Notes: a model not told the origin generated them from the sequence alone. A stretch of 64,000 bases of DNA from Bifidobacterium phasiani (GCF_019331775.1 NZ_JAHBBD010000002.1:1-64000), one strand, 5' to 3'; positions 1 to 9,601 are shown, counted from the first letter of the stretch. Program-made: numbers and translations.

Positions 1-221
<221 letters not shown>

Positions 222-248
222 TCCGCGCTGCGGCGCATCGACGGCGAC

Positions 249-284
249 GGCCCGCGCATCCCACGGTCGTGGGGTGCGCGGGCC
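249..284. terminator. Hairpin between convergent glf and ino1
   Basis: A 15-bp stem (249-263 with 270-284, one wobble pair) closes a 6-base loop between the two stop codons. There is no clear T-tract on either strand. Its position suggests a bidirectional terminator. Confidence 0.6.
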
Positions 285-335
285 GTCCGCGTTGCGGGCG
301 CGCCGGCTGGGCGCGCGGTCGGGCGGCGCCGGGCG

Positions 336-1478
336 TCAGGCGCGCCAGACGTCCTTGCCCGCGGCCTTGGCGGCCGCGACGTCGGCGTCCAGCTGCGCCT
401 CGTCGGCCTCGACCTCGCCGGCGATGAAGCGCTCGACGAGCTCGCGGGCCTCGTTGTCCTCGTGCTGCACGGCCGGGGACTTCATGAAGTAGGAGCTCGG
501 CGCGAGCACCGGGCCGGCCAGATGGCGGTCCAGCGCGATCTTCGCGGCGCGCACGGCGTCGATGACGATGCCGGCCGAGTTCGGGGAGTCCCACACCTCG
601 AGCTTGTACTCGAGGTTCAGCGGCACGTCGCCGAACGTGGTGCCCTCCAGGCGCACGAACGCGAACTTGCGGTCGTCCAGCCACGCCACGTAGTCCGACG
701 GGCCGATGTGCACATTGTGCCCGTCCATCTCGTGCGGCACCACGGAGGTGACGGCGCGGGTCTTGGAGATCTTCTTGGACTCCAGACGGGAGCGCTGCAG
801 CATGTTCATGAAGTCCATGTTGCCGCCCACGTTGAGCTGGTAGGTGCGGTCCAGGCGCACGCCGCGGTCCTCGAACAGGCGGGCCATCACGCGGTGGGTG
901 ATCGTCGCGCCGACCTGGCTCTTGATGTCGTCGCCGACGATCGGCACGCCCGCGTCGCGGAACTTCTGCGCCCACTCCGGGTCGGAGGCGATGAACACCG
1001 GCAGGCAGTTGACGAACGCGCAGCCGGCGTCCATCGCGGCCTGCGCGTAGGCCTTGTCCGCCTCCTCGGAGCCGACCGGCAGGTAGGAGACCAGCACGTC
1101 GACCCGCCTCTCCCTAAGCACGGCGGCCACGTCGACCGGTTCGGCGTCGGACTCGTCGATCATCCGGCGGTAGTACTCGCCCAGACCGTCGTAGGTCGGG
1201 CCGCGCAGCACCTCGACGCCCAGATTCGGCACGTCGGAGAACTTGATCGTGTTGTTCTGCGAGGCGAAGATGGCCTCGGACAGGTCCGTGCCGACCTTCA
1301 GCGCATCGACGTCGAACGCGGCCACGAACTCGATGTCGCGGACGCGGTAGCCGCCGAAGTTGTTGTGCATCAGCCCCGGGATCTTGTCGTCATCCCGAGT
1401 GTCCCTGTAATATTCCACACCCTGTACCAGCGACGAGGCGCAGTTGCCCACGCCCGCGATTGCCACGCGAATGCTCAT
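336..1478 (-). CDS. ino1: Inositol-3-phosphate synthase (actinobacterial Ino1)
   Basis: The 380-residue protein makes 1D-myo-inositol 3-phosphate from glucose 6-phosphate by an NAD-dependent cyclisation, the first step towards phosphatidylinositol and related compounds in actinobacteria. The N-terminus [16 protein letters not shown] is the NAD-binding motif of this family. The central [12 protein letters not shown] and the following SKKISKT are the conserved active-site region, and [15 protein letters not shown] is typical of the C-terminal part. Length fits the short actinobacterial form (about 360-380 residues). The ATG at 1478 is preceded by GAGAGG about nine bases upstream. A TTGACA at 1513-1518 on the coding strand may be the -35 box, but the spacing to a -10 is not good. 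It is divergent from the penicillin-binding protein gene. Confidence 0.92.
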   Translation of the reverse strand: MSIRVAIAGVGNCASSLVQGVEYYRDTRDDDKIPGLMHNNFGGYRVRDIEFVAAFDVDALKVGTDLSEAIFASQNNTIKFSDVPNLGVEVLRGPTYDGLGEYYRRMIDESDAEPVDVAAVLRERRVDVLVSYLPVGSEEADKAYAQAAMDAGCAFVNCLPVFIASDPEWAQKFRDAGVPIVGDDIKSQVGATITHRVMARLFEDRGVRLDRTYQLNVGGNMDFMNMLQRSRLESKKISKTRAVTSVVPHEMDGHNVHIGPSDYVAWLDDRKFAFVRLEGTTFGDVPLNLEYKLEVWDSPNSAGIVIDAVRAAKIALDRHLAGPVLAPSSYFMKSPAVQHEDNEARELVERFIAGEVEADEAQLDADVAAAKAAGKDVWRA

Positions 1479-1805
1479 TGTTTACAACCTCTCAATACGT
1501 CGACGCTTCGTGTGTCAACGTCCAAGCATACCCACCCCGGCTCGGAAGCCGGGCCATCGGGTCCGCATCCGCCGGACGGCCGGCGGCCCGACGCACCGGG
1601 CCACGGACGGGCGGGCCGGTAATGCGACAGACGGCAACGCGGTGTCGAACCGGTTATGCACCGCAGGCGCCGTCTGTCGCAATTCCTCCGACCCGCGGCG
1701 CGGCGCCGACGATTTGTAAGGGTTCGGAGGAAATCCCGACGGAAAGTCTTGGTTTTCAGACCTCCGGGCCGTGGATTCTCAGGGGCAGCGATTACCTTGG
1801 ACAGC
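1479..1805. other. Divergent intergenic region with two consecutive inverted repeats
   Basis: The first repeat has perfect 13-bp arms at 1623-1635 and 1669-1681 (TGCGACAGACGGC and its complement). The second follows at once, with arms at 1683-1694 and 1720-1732 (TTCCTCCGA-CCC against GGGTTCGGAGGAA). Both lie upstream of the predicted -10 box of the penicillin-binding protein gene, so they are more likely operators or the end of a longer leader than terminators of a known gene. No coding sequence is supported here. Confidence 0.55.
1793..1798 (+). promoter_or_regulatory. Candidate -10 box (TACCTT) for a leaderless mRNA
   Basis: TACCTT ends seven bases before the ATG at 1806, and there is no Shine-Dalgarno sequence in between. 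Transcription would therefore start at or next to the ATG. No convincing -35 box is seen. Confidence 0.4.
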
Positions 1806-4091
1806 ATGGTTTCTCAGACACGCACCGTGAATCGCACGCCGGCGGGCCGCCATCGCGGCGGCGGCCTGCACCGTTCGAGCGGCTCGAAGGGCCCGAGGCC
1901 GAGGGGGCGCAGGAAGCACCGGATCCTCAAGTGGGTGCTCGGCGTCATCGGCGCGCTCCTCGTCGCCGGCATCGGCGCGTTCGCGTACCTGTACGTCACC
2001 ACCGACATCCCGGAGCCGGAGTCGGTCGCCATCGCGGAGAACACCACCGTGTACTACGCCGACGGCACCACGCCGATCGGCACGTTCTCCGAGCAGAACC
2101 GCGACATCATCGACTGCTCCGTGCTGCCGGACTACGTCGGCCAGGCCGTCGTGGCCTCCGAGGACCGCTCGTTCTACACGAACCGCGGCATCGACTTCAT
2201 CGGCATCGGCCGCGCGCTGTGGAACAACATCACCACCGGCTCGCGGCAGGGCGGCTCGACGATCACCCAGCAGTACGCGGAACGCTACTATCTCGGCGAC
2301 ACCACGACCTATCTCGGCAAGCTGCGCGAGGCGATCCTCGCCCTCAAGATCACGCAGACGCAGAGCAAGGACGAGATCCTGTGCAACTACATGAACACGA
2401 TCTACCTGGGCCGCGGCGCCTACGGCATCCAGGCCGCCGCGCAGGCCTACTTCGGCAAGAACGCCGCCGACCTGACGGTGTCCGAGTCGGCGATGCTCGC
2501 CGGCATCATCCCCTCGCCGTCCACCTGGGACCCGGCCGTGGACCCCGACCAGGCCGAGGCGAGGTTCGAGCGCGTCATCGGCATCATGGAGAGCGACGGC
2601 TACATCACCGCGGATGAGGCCGACCAGGCCGCCATGCCGGCGACGATCGAGTACTCGCAGTCGAACGCCTACCAGGGGCCGAACGGCTACCTGCTGCAGA
2701 TGGTGCGCGACGAGCTGACCGGCGACGGAGCCTTCACCGCCGAACAGCTGGACACCGGCGGCTACTCGATCATCACCACGATCCAGAAGGACAAGCAGGA
2801 CCTCATGTACGCGACGGTCAGCCCGTCGCAGAACGGCATGCAGGGCGTCGTGCCCGACGGCATGGAGTTCGGCGCGATCTCGGTGAACGCGCACGACGGC
2901 TCGATCATCTCCGTCTACGCCGGCGAGGACTACCTGACCAAGCAGCTCAACCAGGCCACGCAGTCGCAGTACGAGATCGGCTCGACGATGAAGCCGATGG
3001 CGCTGCTCGGGGCCATCCAGGAGGGCGTGAGCCTGGACACCGAGTTCAACGGCAACTCGCCGCAGCGCTTCGCCGGCATCGCCGACACGGTGTCGAACTT
3101 CGGCAACGCCAGCTACGGCTGGGTGGACCTGTACAGCGCGACCGCGAACTCGCTGAACACCGTGTACATGGCCGTCCAGGAGCAGCTCGGCACCGAGCGC
3201 ATCGCGGAAATCGCCAAGACCGCCGGCGCCGAAAGCGACGCGCTGGACGGCACCAACCCGTTCACCGTGCTCGGCAACAACGCGCTGACCACGGCCGACG
3301 TGGCGCGCATGTACGCGACGATCGCCAACCAGGGCAACCGCCCGACGCTGCACATCGTCTCCAACGTGCAGAGCGCCGAGGGCGAGGACCTCTACCGCGC
3401 GCCGACGGACACCGAGCAGGTGTTCGACGCCAACGACACCGCGCTGGTGACCAAGGCGATGACCGGCACCGTCCAGTACGGCACCGCAACCGAGGCGCGG
3501 GCCGTCGGGCACAACCTCGCGATGAAGACCGGCACCGCCAACGACTCGTTCGCGGCCAGCACCGTCGGCTTCACGCCGTCGGTGGTCAGCGTGTTCGCAA
3601 TGTGGTACCCGGACGAGAACGGCAACCCGCAGGAGATCCCCTCGTTCGGCGGCTGGTCCGGCGGCAGCGACTACCCGGTCCACCTGTTCACGCAGTACAT
3701 GACGCAGGCCCTGGCCGGCACCGAGAACGAGACCTTCCCGACGGCCACCGACGACGGCAAGATCGGCGGCAGCGACGGATCGTGGGGCCGCGGGTCGACC
3801 ACCACCGAGCTGCTGCAGCAGCAGGAGGCGCAACGCCAGGCCCAGGAGGAGGCGCAGCGCCAGGCCGAGGAGGAGGCGCAGCGCCAGGCCGAGGAGGAGG
3901 CCCAGCGGCAACAGGAGGCCGAGCAGCAGTCGCAGGAGCCCACGACCGGCAACGGCGGCGCCGGCGGCGGCTCCACGGACGGCGGCGAGACGGGCGGCTC
4001 CGGCTCCACCGGCGGCGACGACTCCTCCGGGTCCGGGGAGTCCGGCGGCGGCACGGGTTCGGACGGCGCGAACGGGGGCGCCTCGCAGTAG
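1806..4091 (+). CDS. Class A penicillin-binding protein (transglycosylase/transpeptidase)
   Basis: The 761-residue bifunctional enzyme polymerises and cross-links peptidoglycan outside the membrane. A basic cytoplasmic N-terminus is followed by one membrane anchor at about 42-63. The GT51 transglycosylase follows: EDRSFY (E119) and GGSTITQQ (149-156). The transpeptidase motifs are S393-TMK, S449-LN and K574-TG. Residues from about 665 form a Gln/Ala/Glu-rich stretch of near-identical heptad-like repeats, then a Gly/Ser-rich tail to the end. The reading frame is open back to 1656, but the ATG at 1806 gives the normal short basic tail and sits just after a -10-like box. Which class A protein it is in the cell cannot be told from sequence alone. 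Confidence 0.93.
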   Translation: MVSQTRTVNRTPAGRHRGGGLHRSSGSKGPRPRGRRKHRILKWVLGVIGALLVAGIGAFAYLYVTTDIPEPESVAIAENTTVYYADGTTPIGTFSEQNRDIIDCSVLPDYVGQAVVASEDRSFYTNRGIDFIGIGRALWNNITTGSRQGGSTITQQYAERYYLGDTTTYLGKLREAILALKITQTQSKDEILCNYMNTIYLGRGAYGIQAAAQAYFGKNAADLTVSESAMLAGIIPSPSTWDPAVDPDQAEARFERVIGIMESDGYITADEADQAAMPATIEYSQSNAYQGPNGYLLQMVRDELTGDGAFTAEQLDTGGYSIITTIQKDKQDLMYATVSPSQNGMQGVVPDGMEFGAISVNAHDGSIISVYAGEDYLTKQLNQATQSQYEIGSTMKPMALLGAIQEGVSLDTEFNGNSPQRFAGIADTVSNFGNASYGWVDLYSATANSLNTVYMAVQEQLGTERIAEIAKTAGAESDALDGTNPFTVLGNNALTTADVARMYATIANQGNRPTLHIVSNVQSAEGEDLYRAPTDTEQVFDANDTALVTKAMTGTVQYGTATEARAVGHNLAMKTGTANDSFAASTVGFTPSVVSVFAMWYPDENGNPQEIPSFGGWSGGSDYPVHLFTQYMTQALAGTENETFPTATDDGKIGGSDGSWGRGSTTTELLQQQEAQRQAQEEAQRQAEEEAQRQAEEEAQRQQEAEQQSQEPTTGNGGAGGGSTDGGETGGSGSTGGDDSSGSGESGGGTGSDGANGGASQ

Positions 4092-4154
4092 GCGCGACCC
4101 GGGAGGCCGCCCCTCCGGCCGGTCAGATGCGGCCGGGCACGGCCGGATACCACC

Positions 4155-4282
4155 GGATGTGACCGAATACGGATGTGACCGAATACGGATGTGACCGAAT
4201 ACGGATGTGACCGAATACGGATGTGACCGAATACGGATGTGACCGAATACGGATGTGACCGAATACGGATGTGACCGAATAC
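4155..4282. repeat. Tandem repeat, eight exact 16-bp units
   Basis: GGATGTGACCGAATAC is repeated eight times without a mismatch, with a ninth copy broken after GGATG. The array lies between the stop codons of the penicillin-binding protein gene and a convergent GH43 gene. The perfect identity suggests recent expansion, so copy number may vary between strains. Confidence 0.98.
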
Positions 4283-4328
4283 GGATGGGCCTCGGCGATG
4301 TGCAGTCATCGCCGAGGCCCATCCGTAT
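4279..4328. terminator. Perfect 22-bp hairpin at the end of the tandem array
   Basis: Arms 4279-4300 and 4307-4328 are exact complements around a 6-base loop. The 5' arm starts inside the last repeat unit. It has no T-tract, but its position between convergent genes suits a bidirectional terminator. Confidence 0.65.
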
Positions 4329-4353
4329 CGTGCGGGGTTCGACACCTCCACGC

Positions 4354-4384
4354 GGGTGAGCCCCGCATGCTTCGGGGCTCACCC
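4354..4384. terminator. Second hairpin, 12-bp stem
   Basis: Arms GGGTGAGCCCCG (4354-4365) and its complement (4373-4384) enclose a 7-base loop. A 16-base direct repeat, TATCGTGCGGGGTTCG, lies before it (4326-4341) and after it (4386-4401), so this hairpin unit looks duplicated from its neighbour. The remaining bases to 4543 hold nothing recognised. Confidence 0.5.
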
Positions 4385-4543
4385 ATATCGTGCGGGGTTC
4401 GGGGCACTCCGGTTCCGGCCATTCCAACCGTTCCGGGCCGGTCTCCGGCACGGCCCGCCGCCGGCCCGCCGAGCGGTCAGGACCTGGTTCATGCAGTCCC
4501 GTCCCGGTCTGCGACGCGGCCCTCCCGCCGCGGCAGCGCGGCC

Positions 4544-5887
4544 CTACCGCAGCATCGCGGCGCGCACGCGGTCGTATTCGTCGCGGGTCAGCGCGATGAC
4601 GCCGCCGTGCTTGGTGTGCGCGGCCAGCGAGAAGCCGGGGTCGCGCAGCGGCTCCCAGCCGGCGTCAAGGTCATGGCTGACCATCGGCCGATAGCCCACA
4701 TCCGGGATGACGTCCACGAACAGATACCACGCGGCGGACCCGTCGGCGTCGCACTGCGCGTCCGACCGGCCGTCGCCGCGCGATTCGACCGCCGCGCCTT
4801 CGGCCGCCGCGCCGCCGGGGCGCACCATGTCGACGGGGCGCACCATGTCGACGGCGTGCGAAGCGAACACGGCGGGGCCTTCGACGCCGCCCGCGTCGCC
4901 GCCGGCGTATTCCGCGCCGATCCGCGTCTGCACGACACGCCATTCGGTTCCGGGCTCCCACCAACGCGCGGCGTCGGTGGAGTCCATCCAGATGCCGCGG
5001 CCGAAGGAGTTGTCCTTGGTGATGCGGTAGGTGCGCACGCCGCCACCGGGCAAACGCCGCCGGACCATCGTGGTGTCGATGGCGTCGCCGCCCGTGTCGA
5101 CGAACACGCCGCCGTATTCGTAGGTCTCCTGCGTGAAGTCGCGCGTCAGGCCCCACAGCACCTGCGTGTGGACGTCGGACGATTCGTGAGCGGCGTCGCC
5201 GTCGGGGTACACGTTGCTCGACCAGTAGATCACGAAGGCGCCGCGGCCGCCGGGATGACCCTGCGGATAGTAGTCGGGCACCCACAGGCTTTCGCAGGCC
5301 CACGCCATGCCCAGTTCGAGACGGCCGCCGCCGGGAAGGCGGGAGACGTCGATCGTGTCGGGGCCGCGCCAGTGGATCAGGTCGTCGGACCGCCAGACGA
5401 CCAGGTTCGTGCTGCCGTGGCGCGTCCAGTATCTCCAGGCGGCGGCGTCGCGGCCGTGCAGCCCTTCCGGTCCACCGAACACGCGCAGGTCGGTGGCGAC
5501 GATCGTCCACACGCCGGTTTCGGGGTTGCGGGTGATGTGCGGGTCGCGCACGCCGGTCGTGCCGATCGACGAGGTGAGGATCGGTTCGCCGCCGTTCAGC
5601 GGCAGCCACCGGCGCGGGTCGTCGCCGTCGGACAGGTCCATGTAGATGCGTTCGGCGTAGCCGTCCGGGTCCTCGAGGAAGTGGACGAGCAGGTAGCCGT
5701 AGGGGTCGTCCCCGTCCGGAGCGGGAGCACGATCGGATGCCGGTTTCCCCGTCGCGCCGGCCATGCGCACGGCGGACGCCCGCGCGTCGGACGACTGCGA
5801 CGGCGTTGCCGGGTGCCGCGTCGGCGGCGCAGACACCTCGGATGACGCGGACGACGATGAGGATGATGAGGAAGCTGACGGTGACAT
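4544..5887 (-). CDS. GH43-like glycosidase (probable arabinosidase/xylosidase type)
   Basis: The 447-residue protein has the family 43 five-bladed propeller pattern. It runs from GYLLVHF at 64 through VRDPHIT (D115, probable base), AIDTT (D271, pKa modulator) to GVEGPAVF (E336, probable acid). The sequence resembles the GH43_34-like group, whose members remove L-arabinofuranose or xylose from plant glycans; the exact substrate is not shown. No signal peptide is present, so it is probably cytoplasmic. Residues 1-60 are Ser/Ala/Pro-rich. The ATG at 5887 has only a weak GGGGG upstream, and a later start would also leave the catalytic domain whole. It is divergent from a LacI gene. Confidence 0.75.
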   Translation of the reverse strand: MSPSASSSSSSSSASSEVSAPPTRHPATPSQSSDARASAVRMAGATGKPASDRAPAPDGDDPYGYLLVHFLEDPDGYAERIYMDLSDGDDPRRWLPLNGGEPILTSSIGTTGVRDPHITRNPETGVWTIVATDLRVFGGPEGLHGRDAAAWRYWTRHGSTNLVVWRSDDLIHWRGPDTIDVSRLPGGGRLELGMAWACESLWVPDYYPQGHPGGRGAFVIYWSSNVYPDGDAAHESSDVHTQVLWGLTRDFTQETYEYGGVFVDTGGDAIDTTMVRRRLPGGGVRTYRITKDNSFGRGIWMDSTDAARWWEPGTEWRVVQTRIGAEYAGGDAGGVEGPAVFASHAVDMVRPVDMVRPGGAAAEGAAVESRGDGRSDAQCDADGSAAWYLFVDVIPDVGYRPMVSHDLDAGWEPLRDPGFSLAAHTKHGGVIALTRDEYDRVRAAMLR

Positions 5888-6342
5888 GGCCTGTGGTACC
5901 CCCGGTCCGATTCGGTATGTGCATGCAAGGCGCCGCGCGGGCCGCGCCGCGTCGTCGATTAAGTCTAACGTTGCACCTCGCCGTCGCGCAATCGCGGCGC
6001 GCCGATGGACGGCCGGACATGCGGAACGGCCGGCGAGCCGAGGCAGAGGACCGTCCGCCACCGGCGCCGCGACACCACATAAGCCGCATACCCGCGCCGG
6101 TTCCGGGCTTCCGCCCGTCGCCGCCCGGCACGGACGCGCGCACCGGGGACGCACGCGCGGGCGACGCGCCGCGACACGGCGGCGCCCCGGCGCGACCCCA
6201 TGCGCTCCATCGATGTAAACGCGCCAATCTCGCCGTTTTCGCCATGTCCCACAGGACGCGCCCTATACTACTTACTACAATGCAGATGTTTCGGTGCGGC
6301 AAGGCGCACGTTTCGTCATCCGACAACACATAGGAGAGATGC
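5888..6342. other. Intergenic region between GH43 and lacI genes
   Basis: No gene is supported. A LacI-operator-like half-palindrome, CCATCGATGTAAAC, is at 6207-6220 and a weaker TCTAACGTTGCAC at 5965-5977. A TATACT at 6264-6269 could be the -10 box for the downstream lacI gene, but the -35 region is poor. Confidence 0.45.
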
Positions 6343-7386
6343 ATGGCACAGCAACGACACGTCACCATGCACGATGTGGCGCGGCGCGCAGGCGTCTCGG
6401 TCAAAACCGTCTCCAACGTCGTGAACGACTACCAGTTCGTCCGCGACTCGACCCGCAACAAGGTGCTCGCGGCGATCGACGAGCTGGGCTATTCCGTGAA
6501 CATGACGGCGAAGAACCTGCGGCAGGGGCACAGCAACATCATCGGCCTGTCGATCCCCGACCCCCGCATGCCGTATTTCGCGGAGCTGTCCGCGTATGTG
6601 ATGGAGGAGGCCCGCGCCCGCGGCAAGCACGTCATCTTCAACCCGTCGGGCGGCGACCGACAGGCCGAGCTCGACGTGCTGCACAGCTCGATCAGCTCGC
6701 TCACCGACGGCCTGATCTTCAGCCCGCTGCACCTGAACACCACCGACGCCGCGGACATCAAGGTGGACTACCCGCTCGTCATCATCGGCGAGCATCTGCG
6801 GCTGGACACCTACGACCGCGTGCTCACCGAGAACACGACCGGCATCTACAACGCCACGACCCGCCTGATCGAACTCGGGTGCCAACGCATCGCGATCATC
6901 GGCGTGCACGAATGGGAGACGACCTACGGTTCCTCGCCATACCGTCTGAAGGGCTACCGCAAGGCCCTCGCCGACGCGGGCCTGCCCAACGACCCGGCCT
7001 TGGAGATCCCGGCGATCATCTGGTACCAGCCGGACGGCGCCGCGGCCGTGGCCCGCATGCTCGACGACGGCATCCGCCCGGACGGGCTGGTCTGCATGAA
7101 CGACCTGCTCGCCGTCGGCGCGATGCAGGAGCTGGCGAAACGCGGCATCCGCATCCCGCAGGACGTCAAGGTATTCGGCTTCGACGACTCGACCGACTCG
7201 CAGTATCTCTCCCCCTCGCTCAGCTCGGTGAACCCGAACCTCAAGGAGGTGGCGCGGATGTCGGTCAAGCTGCTGTGCGACCGCATCGAGGGCCGCGTCC
7301 CCGAGGAGGCGGGGCCGAACGGCTTCGCCGAGGTGGTGGTCCCCTCGAAGCTGATGGAGCGCGAATCCAGCGCGCCGGACCGGTGA
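6343..7386 (+). CDS. LacI-family transcriptional repressor (first of two)
   Basis: The 347-residue regulator has an N-terminal helix-turn-helix (HDVARRAGVSVKTVSNVVND, residues 10-29), the hinge helix to about 60, and a periplasmic-binding-protein-like sugar-sensing domain after it (IIGLSIPDPRMPYFAEL, then FGFDDSTDSQYLSPSLSSV). ATG at 6343 has AGGAGA at 6332-6337. Its recognition helix is identical at KTVSNVVNDY to that of the second LacI protein at 12691-13770, so both should read the same operator. It sits between a GH43 gene and the importer genes, which suggests control of arabinose-oligosaccharide use. The inducer is not known. Confidence 0.92.
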   Translation: MAQQRHVTMHDVARRAGVSVKTVSNVVNDYQFVRDSTRNKVLAAIDELGYSVNMTAKNLRQGHSNIIGLSIPDPRMPYFAELSAYVMEEARARGKHVIFNPSGGDRQAELDVLHSSISSLTDGLIFSPLHLNTTDAADIKVDYPLVIIGEHLRLDTYDRVLTENTTGIYNATTRLIELGCQRIAIIGVHEWETTYGSSPYRLKGYRKALADAGLPNDPALEIPAIIWYQPDGAAAVARMLDDGIRPDGLVCMNDLLAVGAMQELAKRGIRIPQDVKVFGFDDSTDSQYLSPSLSSVNPNLKEVARMSVKLLCDRIEGRVPEEAGPNGFAEVVVPSKLMERESSAPDR

Positions 7387-7484
7387 ACCGCACCGGACCG
7401 CCCGGCTTCCACGGCCACCGCGACGGATCCGGCATCCACCGGCGGGCGACGGCGAGCCGAATGGCGTCGGGTTCGATGACGGCG

Positions 7485-7534
7485 GACAAGGCTTCGGCCC
7501 GGCACCAGTGACGGTGCCGGGCCGAAGCCTTGTC
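7485..7534. terminator. Perfect 22-bp hairpin between lacI and the permease genes
   Basis: Arms 7485-7506 and 7513-7534 are exact complements with a 6-base loop. It lies between convergent genes and can end both transcripts. A smaller hairpin (GCGGGGC/GCCCCGC) follows at about 7584-7601. The rest of the gap holds nothing else. Confidence 0.75.
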
Positions 7535-7619
7535 GGAGGAGGAGAGGAAGGAAAGAAAGGGATGGGAGAACCTCCGGAGTCGAGCGGGGCCGAAGCCCCG
7601 CGCGACGGGGATGGGCTGG

Positions 7620-8528
7620 TTACTTCATGCCGGTCATCGCGATGCCCTCGACGAACCTCTTCTGCACGAAGAAGAACACGACGAGCAGCGGCAGCGCGGA
7701 GATCAGCGCGCCCGCCATCACGACGCCGTACGGGGTGACCGAGGAGCCGTGGCCCGTGAGCATCGCCAGGCCGGCGGTGATCGTGCGGGTCTCGGGGCGC
7801 GAGGTCATGATCAACGGCCAGAGCAGGTCGTTCCAGTTGCCCATGAAGTTGAACATGCCGACGGTCAGGATGGCGGGGATCGAGTTCGGCAGGATGATCT
7901 GCGCGAAGATGCGGAACTCGCCGGCTCCGTCGATGCGCGCCGCGTTGTCCAGGTCCTTCGGGATCGAGATGAAGAACTGGCGCAGCAGGAAGATGCCGCC
8001 GACATCGGCCATGCGCGGGATGATGATGCCGAGGTAGCTGTTGACCAGGCCCATGTTGGCGAGCAGCTTGTACACCGGGATGAGCAGCGCCATCGACGGG
8101 ATCATCATCGTGGCGATGAGCACGCTGAGCAGGATGCCGCGGCCCTTGAAGTCCACGCGGGACAGGCCGTAGGCGGCCAGCGAGTCGAAGAACACCGAGA
8201 TGAGCGTGACCGCGCCGGCGAACACGATGGTGTTGAGCAGCTCGCGGCCGATCGGCAGACGGCCGAACAGGTCGATGTAGTTGTCGAGCGTGAACTCGCT
8301 GGGGATGACCTTCGGCGGCCAGGTCTGCGTGATCGCGTTCGGTGTGAACGAGACCAGCAAGACGATCAGCAGCGGGAAGAGCATCAGGATGGTGATCAGG
8401 ATCAGCGCCAGGTAGCTGAAGCCCAGGCCGATGCGGCGGCGGGTCGTCGCACGGCGGCGCAGGCGCTCGTTCTCGGCGTTGATGCGCGCGTTCTCGGCGT
8501 CCTGGGCGGACATGGTTGCGGAGCTCAT
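7620..8528 (-). CDS. Sugar ABC transporter permease, MalG type
   Basis: The 302-residue inner-membrane protein has about six membrane helices. The EAA loop appears as ARIDGAGEFRIFAQIILPNSIP, which contacts the ATPase. The final GIAMTGMK is typical of MalG-type carbohydrate permeases. ATG at 8528 overlaps the stop of the upstream permease by four bases (ATGA), so the two are translationally coupled. Frame upstream is open but belongs to the other permease gene. No ATPase gene is in the window; such bifidobacterial importers usually share a general MsmK-type ATPase, which is an inference here. Confidence 0.93.
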   Translation of the reverse strand: MSSATMSAQDAENARINAENERLRRRATTRRRIGLGFSYLALILITILMLFPLLIVLLVSFTPNAITQTWPPKVIPSEFTLDNYIDLFGRLPIGRELLNTIVFAGAVTLISVFFDSLAAYGLSRVDFKGRGILLSVLIATMMIPSMALLIPVYKLLANMGLVNSYLGIIIPRMADVGGIFLLRQFFISIPKDLDNAARIDGAGEFRIFAQIILPNSIPAILTVGMFNFMGNWNDLLWPLIMTSRPETRTITAGLAMLTGHGSSVTPYGVVMAGALISALPLLVVFFFVQKRFVEGIAMTGMK

Positions 8529-9469
8529 GCGATCTCCTCCCTCTCGTGCTTGGCGTTGGTGTACAGCTGGATCAGGCCGACGATGAGGGTCATGATCAGC
8601 AGCACGTACGACAGCGCGGATGCATAGCCGAGCTTGCCGTTGCCGAACGCCTCGGTGTAGATGCGGTACACGATGGTCTCGGTGGCGCGGGCCGGGCCGC
8701 CGGAGGTCAGGATGAAGACCTGGTCGAAGACCTGGAACGAGCCGATGAGGCCGAAGATGACGACGTAGTTGAAGGTCGGGCGCAGCGCGGGCAGCGTGAT
8801 GTAGCGGAACTTCTGCCAGGCGCTCGCGCCGTCGAGGCTCGCGGCCTCGTACAGCTCCTGCGAGATGCCCTGCAGGCCGGCGAGGAAGATCACCATGAAG
8901 TAGCCGAAGTTCTTCCACACCGTGATGAACACGATGGTGGCCATGGCGGTCTCGCGGGTGCCGAGCAGGTTGAGGTTCTCGATGCCGAACAGCTGGTTCA
9001 GCCAGTACGGCACCAGGCCCAGCGACGGGGAGAGGATGAACTGCCATGCGATGGCGGCGACGGTCAGCGAGATGACGAAGGGCAGGAACATGCAGGTGCG
9101 GAAGAATCCGACGAACTTGAGGTCCTTGCGGTTGAGCAGCAGCGCGAACGCGAGCGCGACGATGACGACGATCGGCGCGTAGAGCACGGCGTAGACGACG
9201 GTGTTCCTCACGTCGGTCCAGAAGTCCGCGCTCTGGAACAGGTCGATGTAGTTCTGGAATCCGACGAACTTGCCGGAACGGTTGATGCGGTCGGTGGTCA
9301 GCGACGTGATGAACGTCTTGACCGCGGGATAGAAGACGAAGATGGCGAGGACGATCAGGGCGGGCGCGGTGAACATCAGGCCGATGCGCAGGTTGCGCCG
9401 GGCGATGGCCTTCTTGTTCTCACGCGCGACCGCGGTGTGCTTGCTCGCCTTAGAAGATGCGGTGGTCAT
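8525..9469 (-). CDS. Sugar ABC transporter permease, MalF type
   Basis: The 314-residue membrane protein has about six helices and the EAA loop EAASLDGASAWQKFRYITLPAL. It would form the importer channel together with the 7620-8528 permease. Start ATG is at 9469, with AGGAG upstream. It lies 132 bases after the binding-protein gene, separated by a strong hairpin, and the order binding protein, MalF-type, MalG-type is the usual one for carbohydrate importers of the CUT1 group. The nearby GH43 enzymes suggest arabino-oligosaccharides as cargo; this is inference. Confidence 0.93.
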   Translation of the reverse strand: MTTASSKASKHTAVARENKKAIARRNLRIGLMFTAPALIVLAIFVFYPAVKTFITSLTTDRINRSGKFVGFQNYIDLFQSADFWTDVRNTVVYAVLYAPIVVIVALAFALLLNRKDLKFVGFFRTCMFLPFVISLTVAAIAWQFILSPSLGLVPYWLNQLFGIENLNLLGTRETAMATIVFITVWKNFGYFMVIFLAGLQGISQELYEAASLDGASAWQKFRYITLPALRPTFNYVVIFGLIGSFQVFDQVFILTSGGPARATETIVYRIYTEAFGNGKLGYASALSYVLLIMTLIVGLIQLYTNAKHEREEIA

Positions 9470-9511
9470 GCACTCCTCCGATTAACGACATTGTCTGGAT
9501 GGACCAGCATG

Positions 9512-9552
9512 GCAACGGCCGCCGCCTGCGGTGCGCCTGCGGCGGCCGTTGC
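9512..9552 (-). terminator. Intercistronic hairpin after the binding-protein gene
   Basis: Perfect 14-bp arms (9512-9525 and 9539-9552) enclose a 13-base loop between the binding-protein stop and the first permease. Such hairpins often stop or protect part of the transcript so that more binding protein than permease is made. Confidence 0.6.
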
Positions 9553-9601
9553 GAGCTCGGGGATCGCCGGCGCGGGCCGGGTCTCCCATGGGATCGGCGC
9601 C

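Noticed and set aside
462..1622. A 386-codon open frame on the plus strand opposite ino1
   Set aside because: It is a mirror of the ino1 frame with high-GC codon bias; the product is His/Arg/Val-rich and has no family features.
4155..4282. The 16-bp array as a CRISPR
   Set aside because: The units are head to tail with no spacers, and there are no cas genes.
4336..4401. A tRNA-like T-arm (GGGGTTCGACACC)
   Set aside because: No acceptor stem, D-arm or anticodon arm can be folded around it; it is part of a direct repeat.
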